Numbered from the stretch's first letter, positions 8,608-16,972 are shown. The stretch is DNA of 36,830 nt from Planctomycetota bacterium (GCA_030635145.1 DAOVZK010000017.1:1-36830), one strand, 5' to 3'. Notes: a model not told the origin generated them from the sequence alone. Program-made: numbers and translations.

Positions 8608-9219
8608 ATGATTTACCATACTACATCTCATCGCACCGCGAATCGCGGAACAGCGTTGCTGGAGTTTATCATCTGCATTCCGTTGATGGCGGTGCTGATC
8701 GCGGGGATATTTTTTTTCGGGTGGGTCATGCGAAATCAGCAGCGCATGCGAATAGCCGACCGCTACGCGTCTTGGAAAAGCGTTCACAGCAGCACACCGT
8801 CAACGCAGGACATTAACGAGCAATTTTTCGCCGACCGCGGAGACAACATACAGCTGGACTTCGACACCGAAACATCTACGCGTCAGGTTCGCTATAAGTT
8901 CGTCGAGGCGTTCAGCGACAGCTCAGCCGGGCTTTACGTGCAGAATCTCGTCGACAAGAATCTACCCGGTGGTAGCCACGTTTTTCTGGAGTCGGAGTTC
9001 ACCACGAACAATGCACGGTGGCGACAATGGGCAGAGTCCGGGGGGCTGCAACATTCGCACGTCCGCGACGGTAGATACTGGATCCGTGGCGAAACGCAAA
9101 TGCCACTTTCGATTCGCGACATATACCTCCATGAGCTGGACGATTTCGTTACCGGTTTCCCCACGCAGGCCTCCACAGGCGCTGATCTTATCCAATCGCT
9201 TTATCTCGGCGGGTGGTAA
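8608..9219 (+). CDS. tadE: TadE-like pseudopilin
   Basis: This 203-residue protein carries the TadE signature near its N-terminus: G followed by TALLEFIICIPLMAVLIAG, with Glu at +5 after the Gly. A single hydrophobic helix and an extracytoplasmic domain of about 150 residues follow. TadE and TadF are pseudopilins processed by TadV and needed for Flp pilus assembly. The ATG at 8608 is chosen; a GTG at 8590 is also in frame. The upstream space is occupied by a palindromic repeat, so its ribosome-binding site is poor. Confidence 0.75.
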   Translation: MIYHTTSHRTANRGTALLEFIICIPLMAVLIAGIFFFGWVMRNQQRMRIADRYASWKSVHSSTPSTQDINEQFFADRGDNIQLDFDTETSTRQVRYKFVEAFSDSSAGLYVQNLVDKNLPGGSHVFLESEFTTNNARWRQWAESGGLQHSHVRDGRYWIRGETQMPLSIRDIYLHELDDFVTGFPTQASTGADLIQSLYLGGW

Positions 9220-9221
9220 CC

Positions 9222-9827
9222 ATGCCGAAACGCCCCGTCAAAATAATCGCCCTGCTTTTGCTATTGCTGACAACCAGCGGTTTTGCAGTGTGGGAAATTC
9301 TGGTGTTCGTGCAAAACACCCGCGTAAAAACTCGCGGAAGTACCCTGCTGGTGGACAATCGCGGTGAGGTTTTGCGGGGTAGTGGCCGCGGTGAGACAAA
9401 AAAAAACATGGAGCTTCTGCAAAACTTGATCGGTTCGGACGATTTGTTTTACGAAATTTCTGCTGCTCCCCCAGCTACCCCGCCCAAAGGGGCAAAACTA
9501 ATCCGCGCCGTCGGTAGAAACTCGCCCCGTAAAGGATACGTTCAGCTGCAATGGGCCTACGAAATTACCGACGACGAAAAAAGCATAACCAAACATTACG
9601 CAAAGGCCTTGCAGCAGCAAGGTTTTACGCTGCGAGACCAGAAACGAAAAGCTCCGCGTCTGGGAATGGTTTTTCATAGATATCCGTCGCTCGTAACGCT
9701 ATCCTTAAGACTCGCGACGGTGAAAAGCTTGATGCTCGTGACGGTTTGCGAAAATCGCCCCGCGGATGGCATAGTTTTTTCAACTAAAACCGCCACAAAA
9801 CCGAATAATAAGGATGATGATAGATAA
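9222..9827 (+). CDS. Membrane-anchored hypothetical protein in the Tad locus
   Basis: This 201-residue protein begins with KRPVKIIALLLLLLTTSGF, a signal peptide or signal anchor with no lipobox. A domain of about 165 residues without a family I recognise follows. The ATG at 9222 lies 2 bases after the stop of the TadE-like gene, so the two are translationally close. Mid-protein segments (VGRNSPRKGYVQLQWAYEI, near 105-123) suggest a small alpha/beta periplasmic domain. By position it is probably a pilus accessory protein; it does not resemble CpaD or a secretin. Confidence 0.6.
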   Translation: MPKRPVKIIALLLLLLTTSGFAVWEILVFVQNTRVKTRGSTLLVDNRGEVLRGSGRGETKKNMELLQNLIGSDDLFYEISAAPPATPPKGAKLIRAVGRNSPRKGYVQLQWAYEITDDEKSITKHYAKALQQQGFTLRDQKRKAPRLGMVFHRYPSLVTLSLRLATVKSLMLVTVCENRPADGIVFSTKTATKPNNKDDDR

Positions 9828-9877
9828 TAAACCCGAAAAACCCGGGAATCTCGGGTTACAAACAGGCGAGGTTTGCG

Positions 9878-10657
9878 ATGGCTGAAAGTAAACGGGAATT
9901 GCAGGGTAAGTGGTTGCTGTTAATCGCTGTTGTACTGGGCGTGATTGTTGTGCTTATATACAATGCACATATTTACGCCTTGCGCAGTGCGCAGGAGGGC
10001 GAAAAAGTCGCCGTCGCCATTGTGCTGCGAAAACTTCAACCCGGCGACAAGATCGACAAAAACGACATCGGCAAGCAGGAAATTCCGCGCAACATCACCA
10101 AGCGTTTCGGTGACGTCATTAAGTATGACGAACGTGGCACGGCGATGGGCAAGCGTCTGCTGTACGCCGCCGACAAGGGTTCGTTTCTCAAATGGTCGCA
10201 GATCAACCCCAGCCACAAAATTTCTCCGTCGGCGAGACTGAGGCGAGGGTACGTTGGTAAGCCCGTGACTTTTTCGTCGGACGAATCACTGGGCGATCTG
10301 CTGACGGTCGGGTCGGTGGTGAATATGCTGGGGCAATTTTCGATCAACGGCGGACGTTACGAGTATTATCCGATAATGAAGGTTCGTGTGCTGAACATCG
10401 GCGGTAAGGGTGGGGCAGACACAACATTTAACCCGCTGGGTAAGGGCATGAAAAGTTACCGCCGCATGACCATTGAAGTTCCCGAGGATGTCTCGCTGAA
10501 ACTTTCGAATTTGCGGACGCACATGATCGGCGACGTCCAGATCGACCTCTGCCCGCAGGACACCCAACCGGCCGACGAGATCAACCGCGAGCTTGACGCA
10601 CTTACAAAACAGGCTCGCCCGAACCAGCAAACCACTCCCACCATCCCAGGAGAATAA
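9878..10657 (+). CDS. cpaB: CpaB/RcpC-like Flp pilus assembly protein (SAF domain)
   Basis: This 259-residue protein has an N-terminal TM helix (about 12-29). It is followed by the CpaB-type SAF region: VAIVLRKLQPGDKIDKNDIG (about 46-65), then GTAMGKRLLYAADKGSFLKW. A second region with GYVGKPVTFSSDESLGDLL and VGSVVNML corresponds to the RcpC/CpaB C-terminal part. CpaB proteins act in the periplasm with the outer-membrane secretin in Flp pilus biogenesis. The stop is four bases before the TTG start of the FHA-CpaF gene, and the 3' end carries that gene's ribosome-binding site. A small GC hairpin (about 9838-9857) lies upstream. Confidence 0.85.
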   Translation: MAESKRELQGKWLLLIAVVLGVIVVLIYNAHIYALRSAQEGEKVAVAIVLRKLQPGDKIDKNDIGKQEIPRNITKRFGDVIKYDERGTAMGKRLLYAADKGSFLKWSQINPSHKISPSARLRRGYVGKPVTFSSDESLGDLLTVGSVVNMLGQFSINGGRYEYYPIMKVRVLNIGGKGGADTTFNPLGKGMKSYRRMTIEVPEDVSLKLSNLRTHMIGDVQIDLCPQDTQPADEINRELDALTKQARPNQQTTPTIPGE

Positions 10658-10664
10658 CACCTTG
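10648..10664 (+). promoter_or_regulatory. Ribosome-binding site that fixes a TTG start
   Basis: AGGAG at 10648-10652 lies nine bases before the TTG at 10662-10664. It makes that TTG a much better start than an earlier in-frame ATG at 10593, which would lie inside cpaB and add 23 residues ahead of the FHA domain. The site overlaps the last codons of cpaB, so translation of the two genes is probably coupled. Confidence 0.75.
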
Positions 10665-12536
10665 GAAATTTGGGCCTACAATCAATACAACGATCAACGC
10701 GAAGTTCAGACCGTCAACGACGAGAACGTGACCATCGGGCGTGATGACGGCAATGATATTACGCTGAAGTCGCAGTTCGTTTCGAGAAAGCATGCGCGGA
10801 TCGTATTTGAAAACGGTAGCTATTTTGCCGAATCGCTCGGGCTTAACGGCATCGTCGTAGCCAATCGCAGCGTGCCCGTAAAAACTCGCGTAAAAATCGG
10901 ATACGGCGACGAAATCCGAATCGGCGAATTCAGCATCTACATGATGAAGCCGTCATCCAAACGCGTCGAAGGCAGCACACACGTGTCGTCACCACGTAAA
11001 CGCGTTGTCGAAATCGAACAGCAAATGCACGCCGAACTGCTTGAACGCCTGAACTTGCGAGTAACGGGGCAAACCGGCGAAATCGATGAGCAACTGGTGA
11101 TGTTGGTCAAGCGGCACTTAAGCGAAATTATCAAATCGCACATGGACGAGATCGACGACGAGATGCGCAAGTATCTGCTGCAGGAATTTCTCTGGCGGTC
11201 GGTAGTGACGGAGCTGGCGCGGCGGTCGACGGGCAAGCTGATGTACAGCTACGGTTTCGAGCATGTCGGTAAAGACGACAACAAGCTCGAAAAAACCATT
11301 GCCCGCATCATCGGCGACATCGTGGGATTCTTCCCCCTGCAGCTGCGGCCGCACACGTTCAAAGACGACATCGCCCTGATCGAAAAAGACTGGGACTCGC
11401 AGCTGAAAAAAACCACCGCTCACATTTCCCCGGAACTTCGCGACTATATCGTCTACCGCCTGCTGAGCAACGAAATCGAAGACGTCGTACTAGGTTACGG
11501 CCCGCTGCAGGACCTGCTCGAAATGCCCAACATCTCCGAAATCATGGTCGTCGGAAAAGACCGTATCTACATAGAGAAGGACGGGGTGCTGCAGAACACC
11601 GGGCGTAGCTTCTTCAGCGACCGAATCGTCGAGAGCATCATCGAGCGAATCATCAATCCTGTCGGCCGACGAATCGACAGGTCGACCCCGATGGTCGACG
11701 CCCGCTTACCGGACGGTTCGCGCGTCAACGCCGTCATCAACCCCATAAGCCTATCCGGGGCCACACTGACTATCCGCAAGTTCGCGCAGATTCCGTTTAC
11801 CATCGACGATCTCATCGAACGCGGCACACTGAACGAAAAGTCGGCGAATTTTTTGCGGGCCTGTGCCCTGGGGCGAAAAAACATGCTCATTTCCGGTGGA
11901 ACCGGCAGCGGAAAAACCACCACGCTCAACGTGCTGGGCAATTTCATTCCCGAGGGTGAGCGTGTGGTAACCATCGAAGACTCCGCCGAACTCCAGCTGC
12001 AACATGAACACCTCGTGCGTCTGGAAACCCGCCCCGCCAACATCGAAGGTAAAGGTGCATACACCATTCGCGAGCTGGTGAAAAACGCTCTGCGTATGCG
12101 GCCGGACCGGTTAATCGTGGGCGAAGTTCGCGGCCCCGAGGCGCTGGACATGCTGCAGGCGATGAACACCGGGCACGATGGGTCGCTGAGTACGATCCAC
12201 GCGAATAATCCCGACGACACGATGCTGCGATTGGAAACGATGGTGCTGATGGCCGTCGACATGCCGATTCGGGCGATACGCGAACAGATGGTCGCAGCTA
12301 TCGACCTGGTCGTGCAAATTTCTCGCATGCCCAACGGCCGACGCTGCATAACGCATATCAGCGAGGTATGCGGCATCGACCCAGAGGACGGACGAATCGT
12401 TATCGAGGATATTTTCGTGGCGAAACCAAAAACCGACGAAGATGATCTTGGCGAACTGAAACACACCGGGTACATCCCGCCGTTTACCGAAGAACTCATC
12501 CGCAAAGGATACATGGACATCGGAGTGTTTACATGA
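10662..12536 (+). CDS. cpaF: FHA-domain fused CpaF/TadA secretion ATPase
   Basis: This 624-residue protein joins an N-terminal FHA domain (about 1-100) to a full CpaF ATPase. The FHA part keeps the phosphothreonine-binding features: Gly26-Arg27 (TIGRDDGNDITL), Ser41-Arg-Lys-His44 and Asn62-Gly63. The ATPase part shows ARLPDGSRVNAV, Walker A GGTGSGKTTT from Gly412 with Lys418, and RLIVGEVRGPEALDML with Glu488. It should energise pilus assembly with TadB and TadC, encoded next. The FHA module could let the membrane kinase at 3634, or a phosphoprotein, control it. It has the consensus Walker A, whereas the first CpaF in the locus has GGTSSGKT. It overlaps tadB by four bases (ATGA). Confidence 0.93.
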   Translation: MEIWAYNQYNDQREVQTVNDENVTIGRDDGNDITLKSQFVSRKHARIVFENGSYFAESLGLNGIVVANRSVPVKTRVKIGYGDEIRIGEFSIYMMKPSSKRVEGSTHVSSPRKRVVEIEQQMHAELLERLNLRVTGQTGEIDEQLVMLVKRHLSEIIKSHMDEIDDEMRKYLLQEFLWRSVVTELARRSTGKLMYSYGFEHVGKDDNKLEKTIARIIGDIVGFFPLQLRPHTFKDDIALIEKDWDSQLKKTTAHISPELRDYIVYRLLSNEIEDVVLGYGPLQDLLEMPNISEIMVVGKDRIYIEKDGVLQNTGRSFFSDRIVESIIERIINPVGRRIDRSTPMVDARLPDGSRVNAVINPISLSGATLTIRKFAQIPFTIDDLIERGTLNEKSANFLRACALGRKNMLISGGTGSGKTTTLNVLGNFIPEGERVVTIEDSAELQLQHEHLVRLETRPANIEGKGAYTIRELVKNALRMRPDRLIVGEVRGPEALDMLQAMNTGHDGSLSTIHANNPDDTMLRLETMVLMAVDMPIRAIREQMVAAIDLVVQISRMPNGRRCITHISEVCGIDPEDGRIVIEDIFVAKPKTDEDDLGELKHTGYIPPFTEELIRKGYMDIGVFT

Positions 12537-13402
12537 TTCTGAGCGAAATGTCACATTCGTCGCAGCTTCTGGTTAACAGCGTTTTTATTTTTATCGCTGC
12601 CGCCACTGCAGTCTGGCTGGGGTATAATCCGCTACGAAAATTGCTCCTCCGGCGAGAGGCGTTTTACAAACATGTGCTGTGCAACACGCTGCTGCTGGAA
12701 ATTCACCCGCGAGTCGTCACCGTGCTGACCGTTATGGTGATGATTCTGCTGGCCGCCGTGGCCTTCGCCCTGCTCGACGGAAGCTTAATCGCAACCCTGC
12801 TGGGGGCGGTGGTCGGTTTTGTTTTACCGCACACGATAGTGAATCTGCTTCGCAGGCGGCGGTTAGAAAAACTCGAGTCGCAGCTAGTGGGTACCATTCA
12901 GACGCTGGCATCGGGTGTGCGAGCGGGATTGAACTTAGTGCAAGCGATGGAGATGGTCGCCCGCGACGGCCCCGTCCCGACGAATCAGGAATTCCGCCAC
13001 ATGCTGCGGGAATACGAATACGGTGTTCCGCTGGACGACGCCATGATCAAAGCCTCGACGCGAATCGGCTCGGGTGATTTTACGCTGCTGTTTACCGCAC
13101 TGGAAACCCACCGCCAACGCGGGGGCAACCTCGGCATGACACTCGACCGCATCGCCGACAGCATCCGCGAAATCCAACGGCTGGAAAATCGCGTCGACAC
13201 CCTGACCGCCCAAGGCAGGGCAACGGCACGATGGTTAGGCGCCATGCCAGCTGTCGTAATGTGCATCCTGTACCTCATTGACCCCAGCGGAGTGCGAACC
13301 ATGTTCAGCACCGGCGCGGGAAAAATTATCGTCATGACCATTATCGGACTGAACATTATCGGGTTCGCGTGGATCCGAAAAATTGTAACTATTGATATTT
13401 AA
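12533..13402 (+). CDS. tadB: TadB-like Flp pilus inner-membrane platform protein
   Basis: This 289-residue protein has the T2SSF/TadB layout. There are N-terminal hydrophobic helices (about 11-26, 57-80 and 83-101), a cytoplasmic T2SSF domain with TLASGVRAGLNLVQAMEMVA (about 124-143) and GNLGMTLDRIADSIREIQRL, and C-terminal helices (about 238-252 and 262-281). It is expected to form the inner-membrane platform with TadC, moved by the CpaF ATPase. The ATG overlaps the FHA-CpaF stop as ATGA. Confidence 0.88.
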   Translation: MILSEMSHSSQLLVNSVFIFIAAATAVWLGYNPLRKLLLRREAFYKHVLCNTLLLEIHPRVVTVLTVMVMILLAAVAFALLDGSLIATLLGAVVGFVLPHTIVNLLRRRRLEKLESQLVGTIQTLASGVRAGLNLVQAMEMVARDGPVPTNQEFRHMLREYEYGVPLDDAMIKASTRIGSGDFTLLFTALETHRQRGGNLGMTLDRIADSIREIQRLENRVDTLTAQGRATARWLGAMPAVVMCILYLIDPSGVRTMFSTGAGKIIVMTIIGLNIIGFAWIRKIVTIDI

Positions 13403-13407
13403 GAATG

Positions 13408-13543
13408 GACTAGGCAATAGGAAATAGGTACTAGTGCCTGATTATTTAAGAGCTGTCAGTTATCAGATTTCAGTCGGCAGTAAGAAATTTTGAATCTGTT
13501 TCTTACTCTTGCTGATAGCTGATAACTGACAACTGAAAACTTT
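13408..13543. repeat. Intergenic inverted-repeat element between tadB and tadC
   Basis: A CTAGG-type repeat (about 13408-13436, sharing GGACTAGGCAATAG with the 1547-1575 region) is followed by a long imperfect palindrome. The left arm GTCAGTTATCAG (13455-13466) pairs with CTGATAACTGAC (13519-13530), and CAGTAAGAAA with TTTCTTACT flanks the centre near 13488-13504. The transcript could fold into a large hairpin separating tadB from tadC, which are usually adjacent. It is probably a MITE-like insertion. Confidence 0.65.
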
Positions 13544-13548
13544 AAGAA

Positions 13549-14502
13549 ATGACAAACTCAATCACAACCATTTTGGCGGCGGACATGACAGGCGGATTCT
13601 GGGACATCCTGATCTCGGTGTTGTTGTTTGCGATGGTGTTTATGGTGATAATTTCGGTGTTTTCCGCGCGGGGCAGCGTAACACTTTCACCGCAACGGGC
13701 CGCGGCGATTGCGACGGGACACACCGACCGCAAAACCATTTTCGAGAATCCGATTTTTCGCCCGGTCATGTGGATTTTCCTCTCGATAGCCTTTAGCTTG
13801 CGATTACCGGGCACGAAAAAGTTCATCAAGGATAAAATCATCGCCGCTGGGTCGCCAAACTACTACACATCCGAAGAGTACTTGGCGTTATCGATGCTGG
13901 CGGGGTTTGGGCTGGGAGTGGTATTGATGATCGGGCGATTCATCGTAGCGGGCGACTTTACGCTGCTGGGATTAGTCGCGGGATTTGTTGTCGGGGTCGC
14001 GCTTTCGATTTACCAGCTTACCGACAAGGCCTCAACGCGTTTGATGAAAATCACCAAGCAGCTCCCATACGCCATCGACCTAATCGCCCTTGCCATGGGC
14101 TCCGGTGCCACATTCACCGAGGCCGTCAAAACCATCACCCGCCCCACCAACGACGACGAAGACGATCCGCTGAAAGTCGAACTGCGTGCGTTGCTAGCCG
14201 AGATCGACCTCGGTACGCCCCGCCGCGAAGCACTGATAAGCATGACCAACCGCGCACCGCTGGAATCGATCCGCGGGTTAGTCGCCTCGGTCACCCAGGC
14301 CGAGGAACTTGGCACGCCGCTGGAAAAAGTTTTGCACGACCAAGCGACATTAATGCGAATGCATCGGTCGGTACGGGCAGAAAACAAAGCCGCCGTCGCC
14401 AGCGTGCGAATTCTCATCCCATGCCTGCTGCTTGTAGTGGCGGTGATGTTGGGAATTTTCGGCCCGGCGATTATCCGAACTATGCAGGAGGGGTTGTTCT
14501 AA
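13549..14502 (+). CDS. tadC: TadC-like Flp pilus inner-membrane platform protein
   Basis: This 317-residue protein is a T2SSF/TadC family member. It has an N-terminal hydrophobic helix (about 14-38), a central pair (about 114-131 and 135-153), the cytoplasmic motif QLPYAIDLIALAMGSGATFT (about 173-192) with EAVKTI after it, and EELGTPLEKVLHDQATLMRM. A C-terminal TM helix (about 288-308) ends the protein. It would pair with TadB as the platform for the CpaF motor. The start is the ATG at 13549, with only a weak AAGAA-like site in the repeat-derived leader. The stop overlaps the next start as TAATG. Confidence 0.87.
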   Translation: MTNSITTILAADMTGGFWDILISVLLFAMVFMVIISVFSARGSVTLSPQRAAAIATGHTDRKTIFENPIFRPVMWIFLSIAFSLRLPGTKKFIKDKIIAAGSPNYYTSEEYLALSMLAGFGLGVVLMIGRFIVAGDFTLLGLVAGFVVGVALSIYQLTDKASTRLMKITKQLPYAIDLIALAMGSGATFTEAVKTITRPTNDDEDDPLKVELRALLAEIDLGTPRREALISMTNRAPLESIRGLVASVTQAEELGTPLEKVLHDQATLMRMHRSVRAENKAAVASVRILIPCLLLVVAVMLGIFGPAIIRTMQEGLF

Positions 14503-15617
14503 TGCCCAGCGTTCGGCCGATAGTGTATTTCGTTTCCGGCCCACAAAAGGCACGGCAGTTCCCACTGCTGGATAACGTGGTAATCGCGGGACGTCAAAAA
14601 AACGTTGCAATCCCGCTGACGGAGCAGTACGTTTCGCGACAGCAGCTGAAATTTGAACTTACCATAGACGGATGGATCGTCGAAAACCTGTCGGCCTCGG
14701 CGCAAATGCGGGTAAACGACAAAAATTTCAAACCCGGTAAGCAAATTCTGCTGACGACCGGAGACTGCATTTTTGTCGGAACCGAAACAAAAATGCTGTT
14801 CGCAGAATCGGGCGATGATCTCGACGAGGCGGTGAAGAATTTCTATCATAAAAATCCCAGCAGCACCGCAAAAAAGCCCGCCTCAAAAAAAACATCCGAA
14901 AAACCCAAGCCCACCGAGAAAAAACCCTCCCGCTTTAAGATTCTTCGCGGAAAGCTAAACAAGACAAACCACACGAAAGCAAAACCGCATCTGCAGGATG
15001 AAGCCGATCTTTCACCCGAGCAGCTTGAGCAACTCGAACGCAAAAAGAAGATCCGAAAATACACCATCGCCGGTGGAGTTTATCTTCTTGCGATGATCGT
15101 GCTGGTGATTGTGTTAGCGGTCTTCAAAAACGATGGCCCCGCAGAATCCGGCGGCAAACCGCCACAGCTGACTAAAAAGCAGATTGTAGATGCCATATCT
15201 TCGGAATTAAGCGCATCGCCCAACAAAATCGCCGCCCAAGGCGCCTGCAACGAAGCCCGGGTGCTCTATAACAATCGTAACGCCGACGAGCAAAACCTCT
15301 ACCTGTGTGTCAGAAACTATCGGATGTTCCAGGCACTACGGCCGAAAACCAGACGAGCCTTCAAACCGACCGACGAAATCAATTTCTATCGGGCGAAAAA
15401 AGATCTCGTCGAAAAAATCAAAGAAGCCTACGAAAAAGCAATCATTCGTGAAAATCAACAAAATTGGGTAGAAGCGTTAAGAGCCTTCGACTACGTTCTG
15501 CGGATCGTTCCGCCAAACAACGACGACCCCGAAGTCGAGAAGGTAATCGTCGAAAATGTCCGCCAGCACACAAGGTACATCGGCCGCATGATGGAGAAGC
15601 AGAAAAAGCGGCGGTAG
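14502..15617 (+). CDS. Membrane-anchored FHA-domain protein ending the Tad locus
   Basis: This 371-residue protein has an N-terminal FHA-like domain (about 5-95). It shows Gly30-Arg31 and the SRQQ motif at 45-48, where canonical FHA has SxxH, so a key structural His is replaced by Gln. A Lys/Pro-rich linker (about 125-175), a TM helix (about 187-209) and a helical C-terminal domain of about 160 residues follow. The topology puts FHA in the cytoplasm and the helical part outside. The ATG at 14502 shares a base with the tadC stop, so translation is coupled. It may recruit phosphorylated partners, or use its degenerate FHA only for protein contacts. The C-terminal domain is not recognised. Confidence 0.75.
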   Translation: MPSVRPIVYFVSGPQKARQFPLLDNVVIAGRQKNVAIPLTEQYVSRQQLKFELTIDGWIVENLSASAQMRVNDKNFKPGKQILLTTGDCIFVGTETKMLFAESGDDLDEAVKNFYHKNPSSTAKKPASKKTSEKPKPTEKKPSRFKILRGKLNKTNHTKAKPHLQDEADLSPEQLEQLERKKKIRKYTIAGGVYLLAMIVLVIVLAVFKNDGPAESGGKPPQLTKKQIVDAISSELSASPNKIAAQGACNEARVLYNNRNADEQNLYLCVRNYRMFQALRPKTRRAFKPTDEINFYRAKKDLVEKIKEAYEKAIIRENQQNWVEALRAFDYVLRIVPPNNDDPEVEKVIVENVRQHTRYIGRMMEKQKKRR

Positions 15618-15731
15618 CTTTGCAGAAGTTCAGATTTTAGATTTTGGATTTTGGATTTCGGAATCGAAAGAAGAATTCATCGCAGTAAGAGCAAAAAAAT
15701 TGCACCCCGGATTTTGACTCGGCACAAGGAC

Positions 15732-15808
15732 GTAGGTCATGCAACTTGTTGCATGACACAGATTCATTGGAACATTTAAATTGCCATGCAACAAGTTGCA
15801 TGACCTAC
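15732..15808. repeat. REP-like inverted repeat with 24-bp perfect arms
   Basis: The left arm at 15732-15755 and the right arm at 15785-15808 are perfect 24-bp reverse complements separated by 29 bases. Each arm also contains a smaller palindrome (CATGCAAC/GTTGCATG). The element sits between the end of the Tad locus (plus) and the end of gluQ (minus). It may act as a bidirectional termination structure, but there is no T-run. AT-rich text at 15625-15665 resembles the arms of the 8431 and 29603 elements. Confidence 0.8.
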
Positions 15809-15833
15809 CAGACTGATTTTGGCCATAACCCTG

Positions 15834-16802
15834 TTACTTCCCAAGCAAAAATGCGTCGTCGTCGGGGGTAAACACTACCGGGTCTTTGGGAAGTTTTTCG
15901 ATATCGAATTTTTGCAGCAGCGTCGGCAGGTCGATTTCGTCGCGTTTTTCCAAGGCTCCCGACCAGAACCCCAGCAGCCCGAGCATTCGCTGCGGGGCGA
16001 CCCCGGCCTCAATATACGTCGTAATTTTCGTATCACCATGCCGCTTGGCGAGCTTACGCCCGTCGGGGCCAATCACCAGCGGTAAATGCCAATACTCCAT
16101 CTTGCCCACCAATCCCAACAGCCGTCGCAAATGAATCTGAATCGCCGCCGACAGCAACAAATCGTCGCCCCGCACAACCACATTCACGCCCGCGTCGTAA
16201 TCGTCTACGGTAACGGCCAGCTGATACGCCGCCAGCCCCTGCGAGCGGAAAACCACAAAGTCCCCGCACGTCTCCAGCAGATTAAACGATTGTGGCCCGG
16301 CGAATCCATCCTCGAACTCGACGGGGTTGTCCCGCACTCGCACCCGCCACGCCACCGGCCGATCGGTACGATGCTCGGCATGTGAGGCGTTTTTGAATCG
16401 CCCGCGGCATGTACCTTGATAGACGACGTAATTTTCTCCGGAAAATTCATCCGCTGTCGGTGCCGACGCGGCGGCTTCGACTTCTTTCCGCGTGCACGTA
16501 CATGGATACGCGGCATGTTCGGCAGCCAGCGACTTTAAGGCCGACTCGTAAATCTCGCTACGATCCGACTGCACAAGAATGTCGCCTTCCCAATCCAGGC
16601 CCAGCCATGCAAGCTCATCGATGGCCTGCTTGTCGGCACCGGGCTTAACTCGCGGCCCGTCGAGGTCCTCCATGCGAAACAGAATCTTCCACCCCCGCTG
16701 CTTAGCCAACAGCCAATTCAACAGAAACGTGCGGGCATTACCAAGGTGAAGCGAACCCGTCGGAGACGGTGCCAATCGTGTTGTAGGTTTTTTTAATAAC
16801 AT
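15834..16802 (-). CDS. gluQ: Glutamyl-Q tRNA(Asp) synthetase
   Basis: This 322-residue protein resembles the catalytic half of glutamyl-tRNA synthetase without the anticodon-binding domain. That matches GluQ-RS, which charges glutamate onto queuosine in tRNA-Asp. Visible motifs are APSPTGSLHLGNAR (the HIGH-type motif, His19) and KLAKRHGD (the KMSKS equivalent). A zinc site is formed by Cys101, Cys103, Tyr128 and Cys132 (YPCTC, VVYQGTC), a feature of this family. It is monocistronic, with no close neighbour on its strand. Confidence 0.85.
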   Translation of the reverse strand: MLLKKPTTRLAPSPTGSLHLGNARTFLLNWLLAKQRGWKILFRMEDLDGPRVKPGADKQAIDELAWLGLDWEGDILVQSDRSEIYESALKSLAAEHAAYPCTCTRKEVEAAASAPTADEFSGENYVVYQGTCRGRFKNASHAEHRTDRPVAWRVRVRDNPVEFEDGFAGPQSFNLLETCGDFVVFRSQGLAAYQLAVTVDDYDAGVNVVVRGDDLLLSAAIQIHLRRLLGLVGKMEYWHLPLVIGPDGRKLAKRHGDTKITTYIEAGVAPQRMLGLLGFWSGALEKRDEIDLPTLLQKFDIEKLPKDPVVFTPDDDAFLLGK

Positions 16803-16972
16803 TTTTTCAATAACGTCCAGTAACTAATCTGGGAATAAAGAGAATAATTTACCACAAAAGAACTCATAGACCACAAAGATGTTTTAGGGCTTATCTTTTA
16901 TGCCTTCGCGGAATTGGGCCTTAGGTATTGGACATTCCACTGGGGATTGCGGCAATAAAGCGTCGGTTTTTT

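Noticed and set aside
11567-12520. 317-codon minus-strand open frame opposite FHA-CpaF
   Set aside because: It is Ser/Arg/Met-rich low-complexity translation of the antisense of a conserved ATPase, with no family motif.
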